A stretch of DNA of 64,000 nt. It comes from Hydrogenophaga palleronii_A (GTDB lineage Bacteria; Pseudomonadota; Gammaproteobacteria; Burkholderiales; Burkholderiaceae_C). The notes beneath the pieces were generated by a model. The model was not told the DNA's origin, did not search any database, and saw only the letters and a list, made by a program, of their open reading frames with translations. The stretch is from contig NZ_JAVDWU010000002.1 in the NCBI RefSeq assembly GCF_031457455.1, positions 596,069 through 660,068 of the forward strand, read 5' to 3'. Positions 1-8,415 of the stretch are shown here, in pieces. The position numbers were made by a program, and so were the translations under genes. How positions within the stretch are numbered: position 1 is the first letter of the stretch; each line of letters begins with the position of its first letter.

Positions 1-317
1 CCGGTGCCCACCACGATACCGACAAGATCAGCGAACAGGTCGACCAAGTCGCCGTGCCGCCAGCCACTGAGGTGCTGCGCCAGTTCAATGAATGCGCCGG
101 TCAGGAGCAGACCGAAGCAAACCTGCTTGAAACTTGCCGGGTACCCCGTCAGCCCGAGCACGGCAAGTCCGGCAAAGCCTGCGGCGTGCTGAGCCTTGTC
201 CCAGACCAGGGATACCTGAGGCGGCAATTGTTCCGTGGGGAGCAGCGAGAGCACGACCACGCTGAACAAGCTGACCCAGAACGCGACTCTGATCAATGCG
301 GTGGCTGGACGGGTCAT
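1..317 (-). CDS. VanZ-like membrane protein, 5' part (runs off window)
   Basis: The minus strand is open from an ATG at 317 to the window edge, about 105 residues, with no stop seen, so the C-terminus is missing. The start reads MTRPATALIRVAFWVSLF, giving a first membrane segment, and is followed by a Pro-rich loop, WDKAQHAAGF, and a second hydrophobic stretch. Next comes GAFIELAQHLSGWRHGDLVD and the start of another hydrophobic segment. The K-x-x-H-hydrophobic and E-x-x-Q-x-x-x-G-R/W-x-x-x-x-D pattern is typical of small VanZ-family membrane proteins. The role of chromosomal VanZ homologues outside glycopeptide resistance is not established, so no function is assigned. It lies just downstream, on the same strand, of tRNA-Asn and its terminator. 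Confidence 0.75.
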   Translation of the reverse strand, partial: MTRPATALIRVAFWVSLFSVVVLSLLPTEQLPPQVSLVWDKAQHAAGFAGLAVLGLTGYPASFKQVCFGLLLTGAFIELAQHLSGWRHGDLVDLFADLVGIVVGT

Positions 318-340
318 TGGCACTTCAGGCGCTGAAAACA

Positions 341-366
341 GAAAAGCCTTCCGAAGAAGGCTTTTC
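341..366 (-). terminator. Intrinsic terminator after tRNA-Asn
   Basis: A perfect 11-bp inverted repeat (GAAAAGCCTTC / GAAGGCTTTTC) surrounds a 4-base loop at 352-355. Read on the minus strand it ends in TTTTC followed by more T-rich sequence. It sits 12 bases past the 3' end of the tRNA and before the VanZ-like start. Confidence 0.8.
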
Positions 367-377
367 GTGTGTTGTAT

Positions 378-453
378 TGGCTCCCCGACCTGGACTCGAA
401 CCAGGGACCTGCGGATTAACAGTCCGTCGCTCTACCGACTGAGCTATCAGGGA
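378..453 (-). tRNA. tRNA-Asn(GTT)
   Basis: The minus strand gives a 76-base cloverleaf. The acceptor stem TCCCTGA pairs with TCGGGGA (one T-G pair), the D arm contains AGCTCAGTCGGTAGAGC, the anticodon loop is CTGTTAA with anticodon GTT, and the T loop is GGTTCGAGTCC. The 3' CCA is encoded. Confidence 0.97.
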
Positions 454-548
454 ACAGCCTCAAATTATAGCGCCGTTTTTTTGCGATTTTTGAGGAGGGT
501 GCAATTTGTCAAAATTTTGTGGCGAGCCATTGGCGACAAGACGCTTGA

Positions 549-1649
549 TCAATCAAACACCGGCGATTCCACACCCAGCACCTTGTGCAACTTGGGGCTC
601 GTGGTGGTGTACTGGAGGAACACCTTTTTGTCCGGGAAGACGATGGGCATGGCACCGAAGGCTGCCAGTGCACATTCGTGGAACCCAGAGAGGATGAGCT
701 TCTTTTTCCCGGGGTAGGTGTTGATGTCTCCCACGGCGAAGATGCCCGGCACGTTGGTCGAGAACTTTTCAGTGTCTACCACCAGTTGCTTGCGCTCGAT
801 CTGAAGGCCCCAGTCGGCGATCGGGCCAAGCTTGGGGGAGAGACCAAAAAACACCAGCAACATGTCCAGTGGCACGACGCGGGTGACCGCATCTGAGCCC
901 GTGACTTTGAGACCGGTCAACAGGCCGTCTTTTTCCTCGTAGCCGGTGACCTGGCCCACGATGAACTGCATCTCATACTGATCGCAGAGTTCACGCATGC
1001 GCGCCACGCTGGCCGGGGCGGCCTTGAATCCGTCGCGTCGATGGATCAGGATCACGCTTTCGGCCTTGTTCGGCCCTTCATTGACGAAGTTCAAGGACCA
1101 GTCAAGCGCCGAGTCGCCGCCACCGACGATCACGAGGTTCTTGCCCGCGAAGGCGGCCGGGTTCTTCACACGGTAGAACAGCTGAGAGCCCTCGAACCGC
1201 TCCAGCCCGTCGACCTTGAGCGTGCGCGGCTGGAATGCGCCCACGCCAGCCGCAATGAAGATGGTCTTGGTCAGAAAGCGTGTGCCTTTGGACGTTTCCA
1301 CATGAAAACGACCATCGTCCTGGCGTTCCACCTTGCAGACCTCCTGCCCGAGGTGAAAGGTAGCGCCGAAGGGCTCAATCTGTTTGAGCAGGGCGTCGGT
1401 CAGTTCCTGCCCGGTGCACACCGGAATGGCCGGAATGTCGTAGATAGGCTTGTCGGGGTACAGCTCCACGGGCTGCCCGCCGGGGTATGCCAAAGAGTCG
1501 ATCACGTGTGCCTTGATCTCGAGCAGGCCGAGTTCAAAGACCTGGAACAGCCCCACTGGCCCGGCACCCACGATCACCGCGTCGGTTTCGATCGGTCCAT
1601 CGTGTGCGATGGCGGTGTCCACCACTTCCTGGTTCAGTTGAGGCTCCAT
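549..1649 (-). CDS. Thioredoxin reductase-like ferredoxin-NADP(+) reductase
   Basis: This 366-residue flavoprotein is predicted to move electrons between NADPH and ferredoxin in the cytoplasm. An N-terminal FAD-binding motif GAGPVG lies near residue 28, and a second dinucleotide motif GGGDSALD near residue 175 binds NADPH. The C-terminal FAD segment GIFAVGDINTYPGKKKLI is present. There is no CxxC redox pair, which separates it from true thioredoxin reductase and matches the YumC-type ferredoxin-NADP reductase family. The ATG at 1649 begins 2 bases after the fdxA stop, so the two are almost certainly co-translated and the ferredoxin is its likely partner. The sulfate-reduction genes just upstream need reduced ferredoxin, so this pair may feed the sulfite reductase; that link is inferred. 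Confidence 0.92.
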   Translation of the reverse strand: MEPQLNQEVVDTAIAHDGPIETDAVIVGAGPVGLFQVFELGLLEIKAHVIDSLAYPGGQPVELYPDKPIYDIPAIPVCTGQELTDALLKQIEPFGATFHLGQEVCKVERQDDGRFHVETSKGTRFLTKTIFIAAGVGAFQPRTLKVDGLERFEGSQLFYRVKNPAAFAGKNLVIVGGGDSALDWSLNFVNEGPNKAESVILIHRRDGFKAAPASVARMRELCDQYEMQFIVGQVTGYEEKDGLLTGLKVTGSDAVTRVVPLDMLLVFFGLSPKLGPIADWGLQIERKQLVVDTEKFSTNVPGIFAVGDINTYPGKKKLILSGFHECALAAFGAMPIVFPDKKVFLQYTTTSPKLHKVLGVESPVFD

Positions 1650-1651
1650 AT

Positions 1652-1981
1652 TCAGCGCAGCAGTTCAGACAGCTTGTCTGTCTTGTCTTTCCAGTCGTCA
1701 GCGTCGGGCAAAGGCTCTTTGCGTTTGGTGATGCTCTTCCATCCTGGCAATCTGGCGAGTTCGGCGTTCAGATCCGTCATGTGGAGCTGGTCCTTGGGCA
1801 AGTCTTCTTCCGCGTAAATGGCGCTCACAGGGCACTCGGGAATGCAGACAGCACAGTCGATGCACTCGTCGGGATCGATGGTGAGGAAGTTGGGACCTTC
1901 ACGGAAGCAGTCCACAGGACAGACATCAACGCAATCGGTGTATTTGCAGCGGATGCAGGATTCGGTGACAACATGGGTCAT
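1652..1981 (-). CDS. fdxA: 7Fe-8S ferredoxin FdxA
   Basis: This 109-residue low-potential electron carrier has Cys at 9, 12, 17, 21 and 25, then a C-x2-C-x2-C-x3-C-P cluster at 40-50. That pattern fits one [3Fe-4S] and one [4Fe-4S] cluster, as in the FdxA/Azotobacter FdI family. The C-terminal extension PKDQLHMTDLNAELARLPGWKSITKRK is typical of the group. The ATG at 1981 gives the canonical MTHVV start. On the minus strand a TAAAAT hexamer (2012-2017) upstream may be the -10, and an 18-bp perfect palindrome covers the position expected for the -35. The gene is followed directly by its presumed reductase. Confidence 0.95.
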   Translation of the reverse strand: MTHVVTESCIRCKYTDCVDVCPVDCFREGPNFLTIDPDECIDCAVCIPECPVSAIYAEEDLPKDQLHMTDLNAELARLPGWKSITKRKEPLPDADDWKDKTDKLSELLR

Positions 1982-2034
1982 GGTGATGGCGCGGATTCGG
2001 TAAAACGCTCGATTTTAGGGTTTCCCCAGAGGCT

Positions 2035-2052
2035 AGGGCATGGCCATGCCCT
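2035..2052. promoter_or_regulatory. 18-bp perfect palindrome at the fdxA promoter (candidate operator)
   Basis: AGGGCATGG followed by CCATGCCCT reads identically on both strands. It lies 54 bases upstream of the fdxA ATG and 17 bases upstream of a minus-strand TAAAAT that could be the -10. A dimeric regulator bound here would cover the -35. The palindrome is seen; the operator role is inferred. Confidence 0.45.
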
Positions 2053-2087
2053 TTGCATTGACATAAGTTAAGGTGAGAGTGCGGAGG

Positions 2088-3410
2088 TCAGTTCACGAGC
2101 ACTGCTCCTGACGTCTTGTGGGAGGCGGTGTCGACCAGCACCATGGAGCCCAGTGCCCGTGACCTTTGAAAAGGCAATGTCGCCAGGGGTTCCTGAAGTG
2201 TCAGTTCAATGTGTCCGATGGCGTTCGGCTCCAGCGAACTGGCGTCTTCCTCGGCCAGGGTGTGGATGTCCAGCCGGTGAACGATGCGCTTGACCTTGGC
2301 CTTGACCCAGCGATGACCATGCAAGGCCCAATACACACGGCCCGGCACCAGCGGCTCGTCATCGAGCCAGGCCACGGTGACCTGCAAGTCGCGCGAAGAG
2401 CTGATTTCCGGTGTGCCGTCGCCGGCGGCGAGCAGCCAGTCACCACGGGAGACGTCGACCTCGCGGTCCAGCACCACGCCGGCACTGTGCCCTGCAGGTA
2501 CCGCACGTGGGTCGCGAACATGGTTGAGCACTTGTGAAACGATCGCCGACTGGCCGTTGGGCATGATGCGCACCTGCTGGCCGGGCGCCACCCGACCGGT
2601 GGCCACACGACCCCAGAATACACGGCGTCCCTGGGTGGTATCCGAAGAGGAAGCGAACTTTTCAACCCATTGCACGGCAAAGGCAAAGGGCAGCGAAGTG
2701 TCAGCAGCCGTGACGGGGAGGTGTTCGAGGAGGTCAAGCAGGGTGGGACCCTGGTAGCCGCACCAGGCAGTTTGTGCAGGCGCGTCGACCACGTTCCAGC
2801 CCTTGAGCGCCGAAATTGGCACGATGGCCGTGACGGGAATACCGGCTTCGGCAGCAAAGCCTTGCAAGGCCGCGCTCACATGGGCAAACGCCAGCGCGCT
2901 GTCGTCGACCGCATCGAGCTTGTTGATGGCGAAGACCACCGAAGGCACGCGCAGGAGCTTGAGCAACAAGCTGTGGCGACGGGTTTGGGGCAGGAGCTTG
3001 AGCGCCGCGTTTTTCCAGTCCAGCTTGGTGGCGTCGACCAACACCACCGCAGCGTCGGCACTGGATGCAGCGGTAACCATGTTGCGGGTGTACTGCTCGT
3101 GGCCAGGCGCGTCGCCGATGATGAACTTGCGGGTTTCCGTGCTGAAGTAGCGGTAGGCCACGTCGATGGTGATGCCCTGTTCGCGCTCAGCCGACAGGCC
3201 GTCGGTCAGCAGCGCGAGATCGGTTTCGCCCTTGCGCTGCACGCCCGCCAGGTGGTCTTGCAGAACGGCCTTGCTGTCGACCAGCAGGCGGCCGATCAGG
3301 GTGCTTTTGCCATCGTCCACGCTGCCGCAGGTGATCAGGCGCAGGGCGGCGCGGGTGTCTGGCTGCAAGGCTTCGACAGACTCAGCCCGAACGGGTGTGG
3401 TGGTGTTCAT
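2088..3410 (-). CDS. cysN: Sulfate adenylyltransferase subunit 1 (GTPase)
   Basis: CysN is the GTPase subunit of ATP sulfurylase, which with CysD makes adenosine 5'-phosphosulfate (APS) from sulfate. The 440-residue protein has G1 GSVDDGKST near residue 29, the G3 motif DAPGHEQY, G4 NKLD, and EF-Tu-like beta-barrel domains behind them. It ends without a CysC kinase domain, and no cysC was found in the window. That fits direct use of APS by the neighbouring APS reductase. A repeat-containing gap of 134 bases separates it from cysD upstream, while the genes before cysD overlap each other. ATG at 3410. Confidence 0.96.
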   Translation of the reverse strand: MNTTTPVRAESVEALQPDTRAALRLITCGSVDDGKSTLIGRLLVDSKAVLQDHLAGVQRKGETDLALLTDGLSAEREQGITIDVAYRYFSTETRKFIIGDAPGHEQYTRNMVTAASSADAAVVLVDATKLDWKNAALKLLPQTRRHSLLLKLLRVPSVVFAINKLDAVDDSALAFAHVSAALQGFAAEAGIPVTAIVPISALKGWNVVDAPAQTAWCGYQGPTLLDLLEHLPVTAADTSLPFAFAVQWVEKFASSSDTTQGRRVFWGRVATGRVAPGQQVRIMPNGQSAIVSQVLNHVRDPRAVPAGHSAGVVLDREVDVSRGDWLLAAGDGTPEISSSRDLQVTVAWLDDEPLVPGRVYWALHGHRWVKAKVKRIVHRLDIHTLAEEDASSLEPNAIGHIELTLQEPLATLPFQRSRALGSMVLVDTASHKTSGAVLVN

Positions 3411-3470
3411 ATCAATCTCTTCAGGAATATGCAGGGTTGCCGGAGGAAGTGCCCCATCCAGTGGCGCCGC

Positions 3471-3541
3471 GGAACCGGCTTTGCCGGGCCGCTGGTGCTG
3501 CCCCCTTGAGGGGGTAGCGCGCCGCAGGCGCGACGCGGGGG
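3471..3541 (+). repeat. Dispersed intergenic palindromic repeat, copy 1
   Basis: Three hairpins sit in a row in the cysD-cysN gap: CCGGC-TTT-GCCGG, CCCCC-TTGA-GGGGG (3501-3514) and CGCGCC-GCA-GGCGCG (3518-3532). The first two, with their spacing and the flanking GGAACC, recur in reverse orientation at 34268-34332, so this is a family of repeats rather than one terminator. Confidence 0.7.
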
Positions 3542-3544
3542 TGG

Positions 3545-4504
3545 TCAGAAATAGCCGTCCTTCTTGCGCTTTTCCATCGAGGCATCGGAGGTTTTGTCGT
3601 CCATGCGGGTGGCGCCTCGCTCGCTCACTTCGGCCGCCAGCGTCTCGATCACGATGTCGTCGGCGGTGGCGGCGTTGCTCTCGACAGGGCAGGTGCAGGT
3701 GATGTCGCCCACAGTGCGGAAGCGCACGTCGCGCACCTGCACGGTTTCACCGTCGAGTGGTGGCGTCAACTCTGTCACGGGCACCAGCAGGCCACGGCGG
3801 TCCACCACCTGGCGGGCGTGGGTGTAGTAGATGGAAGGCAGGGCGATGTTTTCGCGGGCGATGTATTGCCACACGTCCAGCTCGGTCCAGTTGCTGATCG
3901 GAAAGACGCGGAAGTGCTCACCGGGCTGCAGGCGGGTGTTGAACAAGGTCCAGAGTTCGGGGCGTTGGGCCTTGGGCTGCCACTGGCCGAAGCTGTCGCG
4001 GTGGCTGAAGATGCGTTCTTTGGCGCGCGCCTTTTCTTCGTCGCGCCGCGCGCCGCCGATGAGGGCGTCAAAGCGGAACTCGTCGATGGCTTCCAGCAGC
4101 GTGACCGACTGGTGCACGTTGCGGCTCTCGCCGGGGTGCGACAGGCGCACGGTGCCGCGCGCCATGGAGTCTTCCACGCTGCGCACGATCAGTTCGGCGC
4201 CCAGTTCCCTGGCGCGCAGGTCACGGAAATCGGTCACTTCTGGGAAGTTGTGCCCGGTGTCGATCATCAGCAGCGGGTAGGGAATGCGCCCCGCGCCAAA
4301 GGCTTTTTCGGCGCAACGCAGCATCACCAGGGAGTCCTTGCCGCCCGAAAAAAGCAGAGCAGGGCGTTCGAAGGCTGCGGCCACCTCGCGCAGGATGAAG
4401 ATGGTCTCTTCTTCCAGCGCGTCGAGGTGCGCGTTGCTCAGGTGGTGCGCGCTGTCATGTGCCAGGGCAGACTGGATGACGGCGGGTTCGGTGCGGGCGT
4501 TCAT
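3545..4504 (-). CDS. cysD: Sulfate adenylyltransferase subunit 2
   Basis: CysD is the catalytic subunit of ATP sulfurylase, joining sulfate and ATP to give APS. The 319-residue protein carries the PP-loop SGGKDSLV near residue 54, then TGHNFPEV, and the conserved C-terminal RTVGDITCTCPVES and KKDGYF end. The ATG at 4504 overlaps the cysH stop (ATGA), which supports this start over a longer in-frame extension and implies translational coupling. It acts with CysN, encoded next. Confidence 0.96.
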   Translation of the reverse strand: MNARTEPAVIQSALAHDSAHHLSNAHLDALEEETIFILREVAAAFERPALLFSGGKDSLVMLRCAEKAFGAGRIPYPLLMIDTGHNFPEVTDFRDLRARELGAELIVRSVEDSMARGTVRLSHPGESRNVHQSVTLLEAIDEFRFDALIGGARRDEEKARAKERIFSHRDSFGQWQPKAQRPELWTLFNTRLQPGEHFRVFPISNWTELDVWQYIARENIALPSIYYTHARQVVDRRGLLVPVTELTPPLDGETVQVRDVRFRTVGDITCTCPVESNAATADDIVIETLAAEVSERGATRMDDKTSDASMEKRKKDGYF

Positions 4505-5250
4505 GAAGGGGTCCGTTCGAGGGTCGATACTGGGAGTGTGGAAACAGGCTGCACATGCAGGCCACATTCTTTGGCGCTTTCCTGTTCCCACCACCAGCGC
4601 CCGGCACGGAAGTCTTCGCCGACGCTGATGGCACGCGTGCAGGGTGCGCAGCCGATGCTGGGATAGAACTGGTCGTGCAGGGCGTTGTAGTCGAGCTGGT
4701 GCTCACCGATGAAGTGCCACACGTCGCCCCAGGTCCATTCGACCAGCGGGCTGACCTTGATGCGGTCGGGCTCTTGCACAATCTCGCCCACTTCTGCGCG
4801 CGCATTGGACTGTTCGCGGCGCAGGCCGGTGATCCAGCCGTCGTGCCCGGCCAGCGCGCGCGACAACGGCTCCATCTTGCGGATGTCGCAGCACTGCTTG
4901 CGCAGATCGATGCTCTGGTACATGGCCTCTTCGCCATGATTGCGCACAAACTTGACCACAGACTCGTTTTTGGGCCGGTAGAGGGCCACGCTGCGCGCAT
5001 AGCGCTGCTCGATCTTGCTCACCAGCGCCAGCGTTTCAGGATGCAGCTTGCCGGTTTCCAGCACAAAGATGTCGGTCTTGATGCCAGCCAGATGAATCAG
5101 GTGCGTCACCACCATGTCTTCTGCGCCCAGGCTCGATGCCTGAGTCAGCAAGGGGTGCGTTTCCGAGACTTCGCGCAGCAGCGCCAGGCTGCGTTCCACC
5201 TTGGCGGCGAAATCAGGCGAAGGCTTGTTGTAGAGATCCAGGGCGTTCAT
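4501..5250 (-). CDS. cysH: Assimilatory APS reductase (4Fe-4S, thioredoxin-type)
   Basis: The enzyme reduces activated sulfate to sulfite. In 249 residues it has the pyrophosphate-binding SSLGAEDMV, a CC pair at 120-121 and CxxC at 201-204. These four cysteines are the [4Fe-4S] ligands that mark APS reductases and are absent from enterobacterial PAPS reductases. The catalytic cysteine is in ECGLH (C229). APS rather than PAPS is therefore the likely substrate, in keeping with the absence of a CysC domain. The ATG overlaps the stop of the DUF934 gene (ATGA), and its own stop overlaps cysD in the same way. Confidence 0.95.
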   Translation of the reverse strand: MNALDLYNKPSPDFAAKVERSLALLREVSETHPLLTQASSLGAEDMVVTHLIHLAGIKTDIFVLETGKLHPETLALVSKIEQRYARSVALYRPKNESVVKFVRNHGEEAMYQSIDLRKQCCDIRKMEPLSRALAGHDGWITGLRREQSNARAEVGEIVQEPDRIKVSPLVEWTWGDVWHFIGEHQLDYNALHDQFYPSIGCAPCTRAISVGEDFRAGRWWWEQESAKECGLHVQPVSTLPVSTLERTPS

Positions 5251-5651
5251 GCATGGGCTCCTGATGCCAGGGCGAAGTGGGGCGCGGTGTGCACCGCATC
5301 GCCTTGATAGAACGCGGGGTAGTGGGCCAGCAGCGCCTGGCCGTGGGCCAGGTTCTGGTCTTCGCGCAGCACCGCCTGCGAAAAACCGCTGCGTTGCATC
5401 TGCAGCAACTGGTCGATCAACACGTCGCCGGTGGCGCGGATCTGGCCGGTGAAACCGAGGCGACGGCGCAGCAGAAAGGCCTGACTGAAGGCACGACCAT
5501 CGCTGAATTTGGGGAACTGCAGTTCCACCGCGTCGATGCTGCTCAGATCGGCCTCGCGTGGATCGGCGTCGTTGGCCAGGGTGAGTGTGCGGTCTTCGGC
5601 TTCGGTTGCGGAATAGCTGCCGGCGATGAAAAGTTCAAGGGCTTGGGTCAT
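5247..5651 (-). CDS. DUF934 family protein, sulfite reductase-associated
   Basis: The product is 134 residues from the ATG at 5651, which has a GAGGAG Shine-Dalgarno about 8 bases before it. A longer upstream extension lacks such a site. The family hallmark is visible: ADLSSIDAVELQFPKFSDGRAFSQAFLLRRR followed by GDVLIDQLLQMQRSGF. DUF934 proteins are nearly always encoded beside ferredoxin-type sulfite reductases in proteobacteria and are thought to help electron transfer to them; the mechanism is not firmly known. Here it sits between cysI and cysH, 10 bases after cysI and overlapping cysH by an ATGA. Confidence 0.9.
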   Translation of the reverse strand: MTQALELFIAGSYSATEAEDRTLTLANDADPREADLSSIDAVELQFPKFSDGRAFSQAFLLRRRLGFTGQIRATGDVLIDQLLQMQRSGFSQAVLREDQNLAHGQALLAHYPAFYQGDAVHTAPHFALASGAHA

Positions 5652-5661
5652 GGGTTTCTCC

Positions 5662-7437
5662 TCAAGCGGCAGCGCGTGCGGTATGGGTGCGCACCGCATT
5701 CGCCGCGCTCTTGAATGCGTCAGGGCCGGTGCGGCGAAGGGTGCCAATGAAGGTCTCGCCGTCGTTGCGGGTGGCGCGGTAGGTGTCGAGCAGGGCTTCG
5801 ATCACGTCGGGCACTTCACTGGCCGCGAACGAAGGCCCCACCACTTTGCCGGGCACGGACTCGCCCGACAGGCGTGTGCCGTCCGAGCCACCCAGCGTGA
5901 TCTGGTACCACTCCTGGCCGTCCTTGTCGACGCCCAGGATGCCGATGTGGCCGCTGTGGTGGTGGCCGCAGGAGTTGATGCAGCCGCTGATGTGCAGGTC
6001 GATTTCGCCCAGGTCGTGCAGTTCGTCGAGGTCCTTGTAGCGGCCCAGGATGGCTTGCGCGAGGGGCAGCGAGCGCGCGTTGGCAAGGTCGCAGAAGTCG
6101 CCGCCTGGGCAGGCGATCATGTCGGTCAGCAGGCCGATGTTGGGCTTGGCCAGGCCGAGGCGGCGTGCCTCGCGCCAGAGTTCAGGCAACTGGTCGCAGC
6201 GCACCCAGGGCAGCAGCAGGTTCTGCTCGTGCGTGACGCGGGCTTCACCAGCGGAGAACCTGTCGACCAGCTCGGCCGCCCGCTCCAGTTGCTCGGCGGT
6301 GGCGTCGCCCGGGGCCTGGCCCAGGCGTTTGAACGACAGCGTCACGGCACGCAGGTCGGGGTTCTGGTGCGGCTTGACGTTCTGGTTGAGCCAACGGCTG
6401 AACTCCACATCGTCTTCGGCTGCTGCCTTCAGGATGTGGGCGATCTTGGCGTCGGCGCTTTTGCGGTCGCACTGCAGCGCCGGTGGCACGAAGAATGCGC
6501 TCACGCGGTCCAGCTCGGCCTGGGTGATGGTGTGGGGCGCGCCATCCTTTTCAAGGATGTCGGCGTATTCAGCCTCCACCTGGTCCACAAACGCCTGGCC
6601 TTCGGCCTTCACCAGGATCTTGATACGGGCCTTGTAGATGTTATCGCGCCGACCGAAGCGGTTGTAGGCGCGCACCACGGCTTCAAGGTAGTTCAGGATC
6701 TGGCTCCAGGGCAGGAACTCTCGAATGACCGCGCCAATGATGGGGGTGCGGCCCATGCCTCCGCCCACGCGCACCTGGAAGCCCAGGTCGCCGTCGACGT
6801 TGCGCAGTAGGCGAAGGCCCACGTCGTGCCATGCGGTGGCTGCCCGGTCCTCGCGTGCGCCGGTGATGGCGATCTTGAACTTGCGCGGAAGAAAGGCGAA
6901 TTCCGGGTGCAGAGTGCTCCACTGGCGCATGATCTCTGCGAACGGCCGCGGGTCGGCGACTTCGTCCACGGCGATGCCGGCCAGCGCGTCGGTTGTGATG
7001 TTGCGGATGCAGTTGCCGCTGGTCTGGATGCCGTGCATGTTCACACTTGCCAGCAGGTCCATCACGTCGGCCGAGCGGGCCAGCGGGATCCAGTTGTATT
7101 GCACGTTCTGGCGTGTCGTGAAATGGGCGCAACGGTCTGGCAGGGTGGGCACTTCCGACAGGCCTGCGTTGGCGTTTGAGGTGTCGTGCGCTTCCTTGTG
7201 GTCAAAATCGCGGGCGATCTTGGCCAGCACACGCAGCTGTGCACTGGACAGCTCGCCATAAGGCACTGCCACGCGCAACATGGGTGCAAAGCGCTGCACA
7301 TACCAGCCGTTTTGAAGGCGCAATGGCTTGAACTCAAGTTCAGGCAGCGAGCCAGTTTGCCAACGCTGGAGCTGGTCACGGTACTGATTGGCTCGCAGTT
7401 GAACAAACTGGCGGTCAAATTCGGAATACTGGTACAT
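5662..7437 (-). CDS. cysI: Sulfite reductase hemoprotein (nitrite/sulfite reductase family)
   Basis: This 591-residue enzyme carries out the six-electron reduction of sulfite to sulfide on a siroheme/[4Fe-4S] centre. It contains two copies of the ferredoxin-like/siroheme half domain. The cluster cysteines are in CPGGDFC (C-x5-C) and SGCINSCGHH (C-x3-C) in the C-terminal half, and the siroheme-binding Arg/Lys-rich RTPIIGAVIREF segment is in the N-terminal half. No CysJ flavoprotein is encoded nearby, so the electron donor is probably ferredoxin, consistent with fdxA and its reductase further along this strand. I chose the ATG at 7437 (MYQYSEFDRQF); an in-frame TTG at 7464 would add nine residues and neither has a strong Shine-Dalgarno. 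Confidence 0.94.
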   Translation of the reverse strand: MYQYSEFDRQFVQLRANQYRDQLQRWQTGSLPELEFKPLRLQNGWYVQRFAPMLRVAVPYGELSSAQLRVLAKIARDFDHKEAHDTSNANAGLSEVPTLPDRCAHFTTRQNVQYNWIPLARSADVMDLLASVNMHGIQTSGNCIRNITTDALAGIAVDEVADPRPFAEIMRQWSTLHPEFAFLPRKFKIAITGAREDRAATAWHDVGLRLLRNVDGDLGFQVRVGGGMGRTPIIGAVIREFLPWSQILNYLEAVVRAYNRFGRRDNIYKARIKILVKAEGQAFVDQVEAEYADILEKDGAPHTITQAELDRVSAFFVPPALQCDRKSADAKIAHILKAAAEDDVEFSRWLNQNVKPHQNPDLRAVTLSFKRLGQAPGDATAEQLERAAELVDRFSAGEARVTHEQNLLLPWVRCDQLPELWREARRLGLAKPNIGLLTDMIACPGGDFCDLANARSLPLAQAILGRYKDLDELHDLGEIDLHISGCINSCGHHHSGHIGILGVDKDGQEWYQITLGGSDGTRLSGESVPGKVVGPSFAASEVPDVIEALLDTYRATRNDGETFIGTLRRTGPDAFKSAANAVRTHTARAAA

Positions 7438-7471
7438 CGTGGTCGTGGGATTTGGAGTCGGCAATCAAAGG

Positions 7472-8263
7472 TCAGAATGCAATCAGTTTCAGCCCGGCAT
7501 AGGCCAGCAACACGGACAGGGCGGAACGCACCAGCCGCTCCGGGGTGTGGCGCATCAGGCGCGTGCCCAGCCAGATGCCCGGCAGCGATCCGGCGAGCAA
7601 CTGGCCCAACAGCGGCCAATCCACCGAACCCAGACTGGCGTGGCCGAGGCCGGCCACCAAGGTCAATGGCACAGCGTAGGCAATGTCGGCCGCGACGATG
7701 CGCGGCAGGGGAAGCAACGGAAACAGCAGCAACAGCACAGACACGCCGATGGCACCGGCGCCCACAGAGGTGAGTGTCACCAGCGTGCCAATGACGGCAC
7801 CGAAGACCACGGGCAGGCTCCAGTGGCGGGCATGGGAAGCCTTGGCCAGTTCGTCGTCGGGAAGGGTGCGGCGCAGTTGTTTGCCGCGCGCTGCCTTGTA
7901 GAGCATGGCTGCAGCCGTCAACAGCAGCGCCACGCCCAGCGTGCTGGTCATCAGGCTTTGCACCGTCGGGCTCGCGGGGCCCAGTGCGTGCAGCACCCCC
8001 AGGGTGGCAATGGCGGCCGGAATGCTGCCCGCGCAGAGTTGGCCGACCACCCGCCAGGGCACCAGCCGTTGACGGGCCAGGCTGACGGTCCCCCCCAGTT
8101 TGGTGAAGGCGGCAAACAACAGGTCGGTACCCACCGCCAGGTATGGTTTGACGCCGAAGAAGAAGATCAGGATGGGCGTCATGAGGGAGCCGCCCCCGAC
8201 CCCGGTCAGGCCCACAATGAGGCCGACGGCAAAACCTGCAAATATGATCGCAACATCGGGCAT
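7472..8263 (-). CDS. TauE/SafE-family sulfite/sulfonate exporter-like permease
   Basis: This inner membrane protein of about 263 residues is predicted to have 7-8 hydrophobic segments. The family pattern GLIVGLTGVGGGSLMTPIL near the N-terminus is repeated in weaker form in the second half (GTLVTLTSVGAGAIGVSVL). TauE/SafE proteins export or import sulfite, sulfoacetate and related anions. Its place 34 bases before cysI suggests handling of sulfite or another sulfur anion, but the substrate cannot be read from the sequence. The start at 8263 (MPDVAIIF) begins directly at the first membrane segment; an in-frame ATG at 8362 would add 33 mostly basic residues. Confidence 0.85.
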   Translation of the reverse strand: MPDVAIIFAGFAVGLIVGLTGVGGGSLMTPILIFFFGVKPYLAVGTDLLFAAFTKLGGTVSLARQRLVPWRVVGQLCAGSIPAAIATLGVLHALGPASPTVQSLMTSTLGVALLLTAAAMLYKAARGKQLRRTLPDDELAKASHARHWSLPVVFGAVIGTLVTLTSVGAGAIGVSVLLLLFPLLPLPRIVAADIAYAVPLTLVAGLGHASLGSVDWPLLGQLLAGSLPGIWLGTRLMRHTPERLVRSALSVLLAYAGLKLIAF

Positions 8264-8415
8264 GGCGGTGACTGTACGCAGCGCCCCATAGATGGCCAAC
8301 GACTTTTTGCTTATTGCAATATAACTTTTGGAAATGAAAGGCTTGCGCACCCAGCCCGCCATGGCGTCGACACTCGTCTGGCGCAGGCTGCACGGGGCAG
8401 CGTAATATTCGGCGC

